Source of the DNA: Tardiphaga robiniae
Lineage (GTDB): Bacteria > Pseudomonadota > Alphaproteobacteria > Rhizobiales > Xanthobacteraceae
Length of the DNA: 64,000 bases
Direction of reading: 5' to 3'
NCBI RefSeq assembly: GCF_001618955.1
Contig: NZ_LVYV01000023.1
Location: 248,001 to 312,000 of the forward strand
Shown here piece by piece: positions 25,397-33,608 of this stretch (its first letter is position 1; the number at the start of each line of letters is the position of its first letter). The position numbers were made by a program, and so were the translations under genes. Below the pieces are notes generated by a model. It worked only from the letters and a program-made list of their open reading frames with translations, made no database searches and had not been told where the DNA came from.

Positions 25397-26275
25397 ATGT
25401 CCGCCATGTTGCTCACCCAGCAGATCCTCAACGGACTGCTTGATGGTGTCTATTATCTTCTGATTGCGCTCGGCCTGTCGCTGATCTTTTCGCTCGGCGG
25501 CATCGTGAATCTCGCGCATGGCGCGTTCTATGCGATCGGCGCCTATCTTACCCTCGTCATTTCGCCCTATCTCGGCTTCGGTGGCGCATTCGTCGTGGCC
25601 CCCGTTGTCGTTGCGCTGCTCGGTGTTGTCATCGAGCGGACGTTGTTCCGGCGCTTCTATCGGTCCGATCCCATTCTCTCGCTGCTGCTGACTTTCGGGC
25701 TCGCGATGGTCGCCGAGCAGGCCTTGCGTATGATCTTCGGCGCGCCGCCTTTGTCGTATTCGATCCCGCCAGCGCTGCGCGGTCAGGTCGCGATCGGAAG
25801 CTTCATCTATTCGTTCTATCGCGTGGTGCTGCTCGGCATCGCCGTGGCCTGTGTGGTCGGGCTCTGGGTGCTGCTGCAGAAGACCTCATTCGGCCGTGTG
25901 GTCCGGGCCGGCGTTCAGAATCCTGACATGGTCGGAGCGCTCGGCATCTCGCTACAACCTTACATGTCGGTGGTGGCTGCGCTGGGTATTGGTCTAGCGG
26001 GACTCGCGGGCGTGTTGCTGGCGCCGATCTATTCGATCCATCCGGCGATGGGACAGGAGATCATCACGCCCGCCTTCGTGGTGGTCGTGATCGGTGGCCT
26101 CGGCTCGTTCTGGGGCGTGGTGATCGCTGCGCTGCTGGTCGGATTGGTCAAGGGCGTCATGGTCGGCATCGGCTATTCGGCGGCGTCCACGGCGGCGATC
26201 TATTTGTTGATGCTTCTGGTGCTGCTGTTCCGGCCGCGCGGCTTGTTCGGCGAACGTATCATGCGGTTCGAGTAA
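25397..26275 (+). CDS. ABC transporter permease, LivH type
   Basis: 292 residues, hydrophobic, with about eight membrane segments; inner-membrane half of a Liv-type importer. LTQQILNGLLDGVYYLLIAL and SLIFSLGGIVNLAHGAFYAI are the LivH opening and its conserved N-x-A-H-G motif, and ITPAFVVVVIGGLGSFWGVV is the coupling-loop region that contacts the ATPase. The ATG at 25397 gives the usual length. It ends 4 bases before the LivM-LivG-LivF fusion, so both are translated together; the two permeases should form a heterodimer. Confidence 0.93.
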   Translation: MSAMLLTQQILNGLLDGVYYLLIALGLSLIFSLGGIVNLAHGAFYAIGAYLTLVISPYLGFGGAFVVAPVVVALLGVVIERTLFRRFYRSDPILSLLLTFGLAMVAEQALRMIFGAPPLSYSIPPALRGQVAIGSFIYSFYRVVLLGIAVACVVGLWVLLQKTSFGRVVRAGVQNPDMVGALGISLQPYMSVVAALGIGLAGLAGVLLAPIYSIHPAMGQEIITPAFVVVVIGGLGSFWGVVIAALLVGLVKGVMVGIGYSAASTAAIYLLMLLVLLFRPRGLFGERIMRFE

Positions 26276-26279
26276 GGCG

Positions 26280-28805
26280 ATGCCAATGTTGAATCGTCTT
26301 CCCGTTCCATTGCTGATCGCGGGCGTCGGCTTGCTCATCCTGCCGCCGATCTTGCTGGCGCTCGGATTGACCGTGACGTCGGCGACGGAGATCGTCGTCT
26401 TTGCACTGGCCTGCATGGCCCTGAATATCCTGGTGGGGCACACCGGTCTCGTCTCGTTCGGTCATGGCGCCTGGTTCGGCCTTGCGGCCTATGCTGCAGC
26501 GCTGATCCAGCGCAACTGGATGCCGAATTCATTCGTCGGGCCGACGCTGCTTGCGCTTGTCGTGGTGGCCATCACGGCGGCTGCCTTCGGCTACCTGATC
26601 CTGCGCCGCCGCGGCGTGTATTTCTCGCTGCTGACGCTGGCGCTCGCGGCCATGCTCTACAGCGTCTCGTTCCGCTGGACCGACGTCACCGGTGGCGAGA
26701 ACGGCCTTGGCGGCATCACCCGGCCGGCACTGCTTGGCTTCGACCTCGATGCAGGTACGACTTATTATTGGTTCGTGGCGCTGATCGCGTTTCTCGTGCT
26801 GATCCTGCTGTGGCGCTTCCACAATTCCACGGTCGGTTCGGTGCTGGTGGCGATCCGCGAGAACGAACAGCGCGCGCGCTTCCTCGGCTATCCCACCAAT
26901 CGCTACAAGCTCGCCGCCTTCGTGCTGTCGGCTACCATCACCGGGCTGGCCGGCATTCTGCTGCTCTACAAGAACCGTATGACGTCGGCGGATCCCATTT
27001 CGGTGGCGTTCTCTGGCGAGCTTCTGGCCATGGTCGTGATCGGCGGCATGCGCAGTTTCCTCGGGCCGGCGCTCGGTGCGCTGTTTTTCATTCTTTTTCG
27101 TGAGTTTCTCGGCATCTATTCCGAGAACTGGTTGTTCTGGTTCGGTCTCGTTTTCGTTGGCTTCATCATCTTCTCGCCTACCGGCCTAATCGGTATGGGC
27201 GAGCGGCTGATCGCGCCATTCCGCAAGAAAGTGGAAGAAGACGCGGCAATGTCGGCGCGGCGCATCGAAGTGCTACCACTGCCGGAGTTTTTGCGACCGA
27301 AGTCGTCAGTCGACGGAGCGGTACTCGCTGCCAGCCATATCGTGAAAAGTTTCGGTGGCATCAAGGCCGTGCAGGGCGTCGATATCGCCATCGCCGATCG
27401 CACGCTGCATGCGCTGATCGGCCCGAACGGTGCCGGCAAGACCACGGCGTTCAATTTGCTGTCGGGTATGTACAAGCCGGATCAGGGAAGCGTGTCGCTG
27501 ATGGGCATGCCTATCGCCGGCCATACACCAGAAGATATTGCAAGCGCCGGCATTGGGCGTTCGTTCCAGATCACCAACCTGTTTCCTGCGCTCAGTGTTG
27601 GCGAAAATATCCGCCTCGCGGTGCAAGCCCGGCATCCGCGGCGCTTCGATCCCGTGACCAACGCGCTATCGATTAGCGCAATCAACGCGGAGACCGATGC
27701 GGTGATCCGCTATCTCGGCCTCGCTGGAATCGAGAAGGCAGAGGCAGGCATGCTGTCTTACGGCGGCCAACGCCTGCTCGACATGGGCGTCGCGCTGGCT
27801 ACAGCGCCGCGCGTCCTGTTGCTTGACGAACCGCTTGCAGGCCTCGCTGCTGCCGAACGTGAACGTATCGGTGCGATCATCAAGCGCATCTCGACCGATT
27901 TGCCGGTTCTGCTGGTCGAGCATGACATCGATCGGGTGTTCCAGCTGGCCGACCACGTCACCGTCATGAATGAGGGACGCGTATTGCTGGATGGCTCCGT
28001 CGAAGAGGCGCGCTCCAGCCCGAAGGTGCAGGAGGTCTATATCGGGTCGGGCACAACGGCTGTGGCTGCGCGTCCGCGCGAGACCGCAGCGGGGGCGAAG
28101 CCGCTGCTGACGGTGAAGAATGTTGATACGTTCTATGGCAAGAGCCATATTCTCAACGACGTCAATTTCACCCTGCACGAGAACGAGATCATCGCACTGC
28201 TCGGGCGCAATGGTGCGGGTAAGTCGACCTTGCTCAAGTCGTTGATCGGGATCGCGCCGGCATCGAATGGCTCTATTCAACTGGCAGGCAGCGAGTTGAT
28301 CGGCCTGTCGTCTGCGGAAGCCGCGCGACTCGGCATCGGTTACGTACCGCAGGGACGCGCCTTGTTCGCAGGCATGACCGTCGAGCAGAATCTCGAACTT
28401 GGTGGTCTCAAGCGGCAGACTGGCAATGGCGTGCATTGGACCCGCGAGCGCATCTACGACTATTTCCCGCGCATTCGTGAGCGTCTCGACAGCCCCGCCG
28501 ATTATCTGTCAGGCGGCGAGCAACAGATGGTGGCCGTGGCGCGTGCACTGTCGGGTGACGTCCGCGTCTTGTTGCTGGATGAGCCGTTCGAAGGATTGGC
28601 GCCCGCGGTCGTGGAGCAGTTGTTTGAAACCTTTGACCGGCTCCGCAAGGAAATTGCCATCATCATCGTCGACCATAATCTCGATCTGGCATTGGCTTTG
28701 TCCGATTCGACGGTGGCGCTGGAACGGGGCAAGGTAATTCATCAGGGACCGTCGAAGGCCCTGCGTGACGATCTCGATCTGCGCCGCAAGGTGCTGTGGC
28801 TGTGA
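26280..28805 (+). CDS. Triple-fusion ABC transporter protein: LivM permease + LivG ATPase + LivF ATPase
   Basis: 841 residues that combine three normally separate subunits. Residues 1-320 are a LivM permease with about ten membrane segments (LVGHTGLVSFGHGAWFGLAA; FSGELLAMVVIGGMRSFLGP). Residues 345-590 are LivG: Walker A GPNGAGKTT at about 381, SYGGQ signature, Walker B VLLLDEPLAGLA, and LVEHDIDRVF. Residues 605-841 are LivF: Walker A GRNGAGKST at about 642, LSGGEQQMVAVARAL, VLLLDEPFEGLAP and IIVDHNLDLA. Both ATPases look intact, so the fusion should work with LivH as a complete translocator. Linkers of 20-30 residues join the parts. An in-frame ATG at 26286 is possible. The gene follows livH by 4 bases. 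Confidence 0.93.
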   Translation: MPMLNRLPVPLLIAGVGLLILPPILLALGLTVTSATEIVVFALACMALNILVGHTGLVSFGHGAWFGLAAYAAALIQRNWMPNSFVGPTLLALVVVAITAAAFGYLILRRRGVYFSLLTLALAAMLYSVSFRWTDVTGGENGLGGITRPALLGFDLDAGTTYYWFVALIAFLVLILLWRFHNSTVGSVLVAIRENEQRARFLGYPTNRYKLAAFVLSATITGLAGILLLYKNRMTSADPISVAFSGELLAMVVIGGMRSFLGPALGALFFILFREFLGIYSENWLFWFGLVFVGFIIFSPTGLIGMGERLIAPFRKKVEEDAAMSARRIEVLPLPEFLRPKSSVDGAVLAASHIVKSFGGIKAVQGVDIAIADRTLHALIGPNGAGKTTAFNLLSGMYKPDQGSVSLMGMPIAGHTPEDIASAGIGRSFQITNLFPALSVGENIRLAVQARHPRRFDPVTNALSISAINAETDAVIRYLGLAGIEKAEAGMLSYGGQRLLDMGVALATAPRVLLLDEPLAGLAAAERERIGAIIKRISTDLPVLLVEHDIDRVFQLADHVTVMNEGRVLLDGSVEEARSSPKVQEVYIGSGTTAVAARPRETAAGAKPLLTVKNVDTFYGKSHILNDVNFTLHENEIIALLGRNGAGKSTLLKSLIGIAPASNGSIQLAGSELIGLSSAEAARLGIGYVPQGRALFAGMTVEQNLELGGLKRQTGNGVHWTRERIYDYFPRIRERLDSPADYLSGGEQQMVAVARALSGDVRVLLLDEPFEGLAPAVVEQLFETFDRLRKEIAIIIVDHNLDLALALSDSTVALERGKVIHQGPSKALRDDLDLRRKVLWL

Positions 28806-28813
28806 GAACAGAA

Positions 28814-29761
28814 ATGACAACAAACAATCGGCATGTTGCGATCGTAGGAGTTGGCTTGATTGGGCGGGCCTGGGCAACGATCTTCGCCCGCGCAGGTTGG
28901 ACCGTGCGATTGACCGATCCGCATCGCCCGACATTGGACGCTGCGCCTCAGCTTATTCGCGATGAGCTGCATGCGCTGGCCCGCCATGGGCTTGCCAATG
29001 ACCCCGACGGGGCTGCCGGACGCATCTCGATTGCAGGGAGCTTGGCCGATGCTGTGAAGGACGTTGCCTTCGTGCAGGAGAACGGCCCCGAAAATGTCGA
29101 TCAGAAGATCGCCATCTTCGCCGAACTCGACCGTCTCGCGCCTCCGGATGCACTGCTCGCGTCATCCACCTCGGCCATCGTCGCCTCTCGCTTCACGGAA
29201 ACGCTTCCGGGGCGCGCGCGATGTCTTGTCGGTCATCCCGTCAATCCGCCACATCTGGTGCCGCTGGTCGAACTATGCGGCGCACCCTGGACCTCGCAGG
29301 AGACCATCGACCGCGCGCGTGAGATCTATCGCGAGATTGGGCAGGTACCGGTCACCGTCAACCGCGAGATCAACGGTTTTATCCTCAATCGGCTGCAGGG
29401 CGCTTTGCTCGCCGAGGCGTTTCGTCTTGTCGGCGAAGGTTATGTCTCTGCGGAGGATCTCGACCACACCGTGAAGGACGGCCTTGGCCTGCGCTGGTCG
29501 TTCCTCGGCCCGCTGGAAACCATCGAGCTCAATGCGCCTGGCGGCATCCCCGATTACTGCGCGCGCTATACCGGCTTCTACAAGGAGCTGGCTGCCGCAT
29601 CGGCAGGGCCCGAGGTCTATCAGAGCCCGAATGTCGATCGGGTAATAGCGGCCTGGCCGCATCAGCCGTCGCCCGACCGGATTGCCGCGCTGACGCAGCA
29701 ACGCAACGAACGCCTCGCTGCGCTGGCGGCCCACAAGGCTGCGCAGGGCAGCAAATCTTGA
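28814..29761 (+). CDS. 3-hydroxyacyl-CoA dehydrogenase family (carnitine dehydrogenase / gulonate dehydrogenase type)
   Basis: 315 residues, NAD-dependent oxidation of a 3-hydroxy acid or its CoA ester to the 3-keto form. VAIVGVGLIGRAWATIFARA is the dinucleotide fold, GHPVNPPHLVPLVEL contains the catalytic His, and INGFILNRLQGALLAEAFRL is the helical C-domain signature. Single-domain length and the SSTSAI pattern fit the lambda-crystallin/L-carnitine dehydrogenase branch. I place the start at ATG 28814, eight bases after the fusion gene; a GTG at 28796 would overlap it. The BKACE gene is next, giving a neat two-step logic: oxidise a 3-hydroxy acid, then cleave the 3-keto acid. In carnitine degraders this pair yields betaine and acetoacetyl-CoA, but the substrate here is not established. 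Confidence 0.88.
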   Translation: MTTNNRHVAIVGVGLIGRAWATIFARAGWTVRLTDPHRPTLDAAPQLIRDELHALARHGLANDPDGAAGRISIAGSLADAVKDVAFVQENGPENVDQKIAIFAELDRLAPPDALLASSTSAIVASRFTETLPGRARCLVGHPVNPPHLVPLVELCGAPWTSQETIDRAREIYREIGQVPVTVNREINGFILNRLQGALLAEAFRLVGEGYVSAEDLDHTVKDGLGLRWSFLGPLETIELNAPGGIPDYCARYTGFYKELAAASAGPEVYQSPNVDRVIAAWPHQPSPDRIAALTQQRNERLAALAAHKAAQGSKS

Positions 29762-29797
29762 ACCGCACGATCTCTCAACAGCAAGACGGAGACTGAC

Positions 29798-30721
29798 ATG
29801 AGCCGCAAAGTCATTATCACCTGTGCCGTGACGGGTGCGATCCATACGCCCTCGATGTCCAAGGCATTACCGGTCACACCGCAGGAAATTGCCGACGCTG
29901 CAGTCGACGCGGCGGAAGCGGGTGCCGCTATCGTGCATCTGCACGCACGCAACCCGAAGACCGGGCAACCCGATCAAAGCCCCGAAGCTTTTGCGCCATT
30001 TCTGAAGATCATCAAGCAGCGCACTAATGCGGTGATCAATCTGACCACCGGCGGTGCGCCCACCATGACGGTGGATGAACGCGTACGGCCCGCCGCGGTC
30101 TACAAGCCGGAAGTCGCCTCGCTCAACATGGGCTCAATGAATTTTGGCTTCTTCGGCATGCTCAACCGCTTCAAAAAGTTCGAACATGACTGGGAATTGA
30201 AGCACCTGCAGAACAAGGACATCGTGTTCCGCAACACGTTTCAGGACATCGAATATGTGCTGAAGACGCTGGCCGAGACCGGCACGCGCTTCGAGTTCGA
30301 ATGCTACGACACGGCGCATCTCTATAACTTGGCCTACTTCCTCGAACAGGGGCTGGTAAAGCCGCCGCTGTTCATCCAGACGGTGTTCGGCCTGCAGGGC
30401 GGCACCGGGGCGCACCCCGAGGATGTGCTGCACATGAAGCGAACGGCAGATCGGCTGTTCGGCGACAAGTATGTCTGGTCGGTGCTTGGCGCCGGTCGCA
30501 ATCAACTGCCGATCGCGGCGATGGCTGCGGCGATGGGAGGCAATATCCGTGTCGGTCTGGAAGACTCGCTGTGGGCGGCGCCAGGTCGCATGGCCTCCTC
30601 GAATGCCGAGCAAGTCACCCTCGCGCGCAAGATCGTCGAAGGCCTCGGGCTTGAAATTGCAACCCCGGATGAAGCGCGCGAGATGCTTGATCTGAAGGGT
30701 GGGGACAAGCTGGAGGTTTAA
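29798..30721 (+). CDS. Beta-keto acid cleavage enzyme (BKACE, DUF849)
   Basis: 307 residues. BKACE enzymes take a 3-keto acid and acetyl-CoA and give acetoacetate plus a new acyl-CoA (or acetoacetyl-CoA plus a carboxylate), using a zinc in a TIM barrel. Zn-ligand pair His47 and His49 (IVHLHARN), Glu255 with Asp256 (VGLEDSLW), and the opening KVIITCAVTGAIHTPSMSKA are all present. GGAG is near the ATG at 29798, 36 bases after the dehydrogenase gene. Family members differ in side-chain specificity; KAH, dehydrocarnitine and 3-oxoadipate are among the reported types. A second, distinct BKACE lies at 34366-35259. Confidence 0.93.
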   Translation: MSRKVIITCAVTGAIHTPSMSKALPVTPQEIADAAVDAAEAGAAIVHLHARNPKTGQPDQSPEAFAPFLKIIKQRTNAVINLTTGGAPTMTVDERVRPAAVYKPEVASLNMGSMNFGFFGMLNRFKKFEHDWELKHLQNKDIVFRNTFQDIEYVLKTLAETGTRFEFECYDTAHLYNLAYFLEQGLVKPPLFIQTVFGLQGGTGAHPEDVLHMKRTADRLFGDKYVWSVLGAGRNQLPIAAMAAAMGGNIRVGLEDSLWAAPGRMASSNAEQVTLARKIVEGLGLEIATPDEAREMLDLKGGDKLEV

Positions 30722-30731
30722 GCTATCCCTG

Positions 30732-30767
30732 GAGGAGGCAGACAGTGCAGGAGATGTCCGCCTCCTC
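30732..30767 (+). terminator. Hairpin after the importer/BKACE operon
   Basis: GAGGAGGC at 30732-30739 pairs with GCCTCCTC at 30760-30767; inside it GACA/TGTC extends the stem past one mismatch. It lies 10 bases after the stop. TGCTTT follows, a weak T-tract. Probably the operon end. The next 250 bases to 31019 hold no recognised gene. Confidence 0.5.
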
Positions 30768-31019
30768 TGCTTTGGGGGAACCCGTTGGCGAATGCCGCTC
30801 TGGCATGAAGTCGACGTGGTGGGCTACCGCTCTTGGCGCAAAGCGGATATTTGGCGCGCTGGACGTCGCGCAGATCGCATACTTTATCGTTCATGAATTT
30901 GGCGTTTCTCAACCAAATTTCTCCGTATGGTTCTGTTCACTATCCGCTTTAGGGAAGTAGGGAGCCGCATAAGAGATGCTGCGCCATGTTCGAAGATCAA
31001 CTTCGACAAGGAGGCGTCA

Positions 31020-31115
31020 ATGGCCCTTATCATTATGCCGTTTTTGGTGACCGCAGCGGCTGTTAGTATGTTTGTCCTGGCGACTGAGCGCACCGATGAC
31101 AAACAGTGCAGTTAG
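31020..31115 (+). CDS. 31-residue single-span membrane peptide
   Basis: ATG at 31020 with a strong AAGGAGG 5 bases upstream, TAG at 31113-31115. MALIIMPFLVTAAAVSMFVL is one membrane helix, followed by the polar tail ATERTDDKQCS. Too short for routine calling. Small proteins of this sort often regulate membrane complexes, but nothing in the surroundings identifies a partner. The strong ribosome site and ideal hydrophobic segment are the only support. Confidence 0.5.
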   Translation: MALIIMPFLVTAAAVSMFVLATERTDDKQCS

Positions 31116-31285
31116 GCGCGGGGCTGGTCAGATTTAGAAACTTCCGGTTGATTGGAGAGCAGCAGAACAGCTTCTGAGATCAACAAGGCTACATCGCTTA
31201 GATCCAGGCGTTGGGCCCGGCCTCGCATGATGTGCAGATCGTTTTTCAACAGAATAAGTTGAGCGCGGCGAGAAACATCAGGCAT
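31112..31285 (-). CDS. Small hypothetical protein, 57 residues
   Basis: From the ATG at 31285: MPDVSRRAQLILLKNDLHIM, then RAQRLDLSDVALLISEAVLL and LSNQPEVSK. Two amphipathic helices; the stop overlaps the end of the membrane peptide gene on the other strand. AGGGAA is upstream. Family unknown. Between it and the LacI gene (31286-31574) no gene is seen. Confidence 0.45.
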   Translation of the reverse strand: MPDVSRRAQLILLKNDLHIMRGRAQRLDLSDVALLISEAVLLLSNQPEVSKSDQPRA

Positions 31286-31574
31286 CTTGGGTTCCCTAGC
31301 GTGGGAACCGCCCAGCTTCATTATATGGAATGTGGAATAGCGCCGAATTACTGCAGATGAATGTTCAATGCATCCCATATGACGTCAGACCTGTCATGCA
31401 ACTCGCTCCGGTCTGATCGTTCGCTTGTTATCGTTTGGGCGTAGCCGCTTCTGGATTGGGCCGAATTGATTAGGAAGCTCGGGGTTCTTTTGCCGATATG
31501 CGAGTCCGCCCTTGGTTCAAAGCGGGGGGCAAACCAGAATCAGGTTGGCTCAATTAATCAGATACAACGCTGGC

Positions 31575-32594
31575 TTATCGCGAGATCCTTGGTGGCTGTG
31601 TCGAGCGGCGCACGACGAGCAGGGGCGCTGTGACGACATAAGGCGCATCGCCGCGGACGCCTTCGATCAGGTCGAGCAGGAGTTGGCCGGTCTGTTCACC
31701 CATCTCGCGGTGGCTGATGCGGATCGTGGATAGCGGGGGATCCACCAGATCCACCAGCGGCATGTCGTTGTGACCGATCACTGACAGATCTTCCGGACAT
31801 CGCCGGCCCGTTTCGCGCAACGCTTCATAGATGCCGAGCGCGAGGAGATCGTTGGCTGCGACGATGGCGGTGGCCTCAGGCTGTCGTGCGAGCAGTCTGA
31901 GTGCGGCGGCGCGTCCTGCCTCGCGCGTGAATGCTTCAGCTTCTTCGATATCATTGTCGGCCGGCGTGAAACCCGCTTCGTGCATTGCCTCCACGAAACC
32001 GCGGCGGCGGAGTGATCCGGTCGATAGCATTTGCGGGCCGGCGAGGTGGAGGATGTGGCGATGCCCAAGTTCGAGAAGATGCGCAACCGCGAGCCGCATG
32101 CCGGCCACATCGTCCGAGACCACCGAAGGCACACGCGCCTCAGCTTCCGCGCGATTGACAAGCACGACAGGGACTTTCCAACTCAGACAACGCTCGATCG
32201 AATTATCCTTGAGCGCGACATTCGCCAGCACGAGGCCGTCCACGCGGCGCGCCACGAGCCGTTGAACGATGTCGTCGGCGCCCGTCCGTTGCGGTTGCGG
32301 GTCGGCGACGATCAACGCGTAGCCGCGCGCCGATAGCACGTCTTCGAGACCGCCGATGATCGGCGAGAAGACCGGGTTCGCGATGTCCGGGACGATGATG
32401 CCGACCATGTTCGAACGGCCGCTGCGCAGACTCGCGGCCACCGTGTCCGGGCGGTAACCCAGCCGCTCCGCTGCTTCCAGAATCCGGCGCACGACTGGCT
32501 CGCCTATCCGTCCGCGGCGGGCAGGGTCGAGCGCGCGCGAAACGGTGGATGGGTGCACCCCCACTTCGCGCGCAACGTCTTTGATTGTCGTCAT
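31575..32594 (-). CDS. LacI-family transcriptional regulator (first)
   Basis: 339 residues: N-terminal LacI helix-turn-helix with hinge (TTIKDVAREVGVHPSTVSRA, RGRIGEPVVRRILEAAERLG) and a periplasmic-binding-like ligand domain (VGIIVPDIANPVFSPIIGGL; DDVAGMRLAVAHLLELGHR; SVIGHNDMPLVDLVDPPLS). The ATG at 32594 fits the family; the one 45 bases upstream does not. It faces the intradiol dioxygenase operon across 116 bases that contain two perfect palindromes, the expected operators, so it is probably that operon's repressor. Its effector may be the substrate or an intermediate; most LacI ligands are sugars, but aromatic-pathway members exist. Confidence 0.92.
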   Translation of the reverse strand: MTTIKDVAREVGVHPSTVSRALDPARRGRIGEPVVRRILEAAERLGYRPDTVAASLRSGRSNMVGIIVPDIANPVFSPIIGGLEDVLSARGYALIVADPQPQRTGADDIVQRLVARRVDGLVLANVALKDNSIERCLSWKVPVVLVNRAEAEARVPSVVSDDVAGMRLAVAHLLELGHRHILHLAGPQMLSTGSLRRRGFVEAMHEAGFTPADNDIEEAEAFTREAGRAAALRLLARQPEATAIVAANDLLALGIYEALRETGRRCPEDLSVIGHNDMPLVDLVDPPLSTIRISHREMGEQTGQLLLDLIEGVRGDAPYVVTAPLLVVRRSTQPPRISR

Positions 32595-32635
32595 CCCTGC
32601 CACGTTCTCCAAGCTATCTGTTGCAGTTGACTTGC

Positions 32636-32668
32636 GCAATCGATTGCATTAATCGTGCAATCGATTGC
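32636..32668. promoter_or_regulatory. Two perfect 12-bp palindromes, probable LacI operators
   Basis: GCAATCGATTGC occurs at 32636-32647 and again at 32657-32668. Each is a perfect palindrome with a central CG, as LacI-family sites have, and their centres are 21 bases apart, two turns of the helix. They lie 42 bases before the LacI start and 43 before the dioxygenase start, so one repressor pair could close both promoters. Confidence 0.8.
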
Positions 32669-32710
32669 GCAGCGTGGACAGCCAAAAAATCGCAATGTGA
32701 GGGAGTGTCG

Positions 32711-33601
32711 ATGATCATTACGCGTCAGGAGGACGTGACCGACGTTGTGCTTGCCGCGATGAGCGCTGCACCCAATGAGCGGCTGCGCACGGTCATGACC
32801 GCCTTCGTTCGTCATCTGCACGAATTTGCCCGCGAGGTCCGGCTGACCGAGGCGGAATTCGAGTTTGCCATCGATTTCCTGAACCGCATCGGCCAGGCGA
32901 CCAACGACAGCCATAACGAGGGCGTGTTGTTCAGCGATGCAGTCGGGCTCTCGACGTTGGTTTGCCTGTTGAACAACGGCCAGGACGGTGCGAGCGAAAC
33001 CGCCGCAGCGTTACTCGGGCCGTTCTGGCGGGCGAACGCTCCGCGCGTGGAGAATGGTGCCTCGATCTTGCGTTCGCCGACGCCCGGTGCACCGCTGTTC
33101 GTCGATTGCCGCATCACCGACGCGCTGGGAGCGCCGCTCTCGGGTGTCAGCGTTGATGTCTGGCAGGCGTCGCCATCGGGAATGTACGAAAACCAGGACG
33201 CCGGTCAGGCTGACATGAATTTGCGCGGCGTGTTTGAGACGGATGCGAACGGCCGCTTCGCCTTCCGCTCGGTCAAGCCTGCTGGCTATCCGGTGCCGAC
33301 CCATGGTCCGACCGGGGAGATGCTGGCCGCGCAGCGTCGGCATCCGTTCCGGCCGGCGCATCTGCATGTGCTTGCCTTCAAGCCAGGCTTCAAGACGCTG
33401 ATCACGCAGATATTTGTCGATGACGACGAGCATCTGGAGAGCGACGTCGTATTCGGCGTGACGCGCGCGCTGATCGGCGATTTCCGCAAGGGCGAAGGAG
33501 CGCCGCCCGCGCCGGACGTCGCTGGCGAATGGTTCAGCCTCAACTACACTTTCGTGATGGAGCCCGGCGAAGCCGTGCTTCCACAACCTCCCATCAAGTG
33601 A
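32711..33601 (+). CDS. Intradiol ring-cleavage dioxygenase (hydroxyquinol/catechol 1,2-dioxygenase type), first
   Basis: 296 residues; Fe(III) enzyme that cleaves a catechol-type ring between the two hydroxyls. An N-terminal helical dimer domain (Dioxygenase_N: NERLRTVMTAFVRHLHEFAR) precedes the beta-sandwich. Iron ligands are visible as Tyr159 (GMYENQ), Tyr193 (AGYPVPTHGP), and His217/His219 (RPAHLHV). Length and N-domain match hydroxyquinol 1,2-dioxygenases, which give maleylacetate. GAGGGA is 5 bases before the ATG at 32711. First gene of an operon with an SDR, BKACE, MDR reductase, cupin and TTT binding protein. A second enzyme of the same type is at 42555; the two differ clearly and probably have different substrates. 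Confidence 0.92.
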   Translation: MIITRQEDVTDVVLAAMSAAPNERLRTVMTAFVRHLHEFAREVRLTEAEFEFAIDFLNRIGQATNDSHNEGVLFSDAVGLSTLVCLLNNGQDGASETAAALLGPFWRANAPRVENGASILRSPTPGAPLFVDCRITDALGAPLSGVSVDVWQASPSGMYENQDAGQADMNLRGVFETDANGRFAFRSVKPAGYPVPTHGPTGEMLAAQRRHPFRPAHLHVLAFKPGFKTLITQIFVDDDEHLESDVVFGVTRALIGDFRKGEGAPPAPDVAGEWFSLNYTFVMEPGEAVLPQPPIK

Positions 33602-33608
33602 GCTGTCG

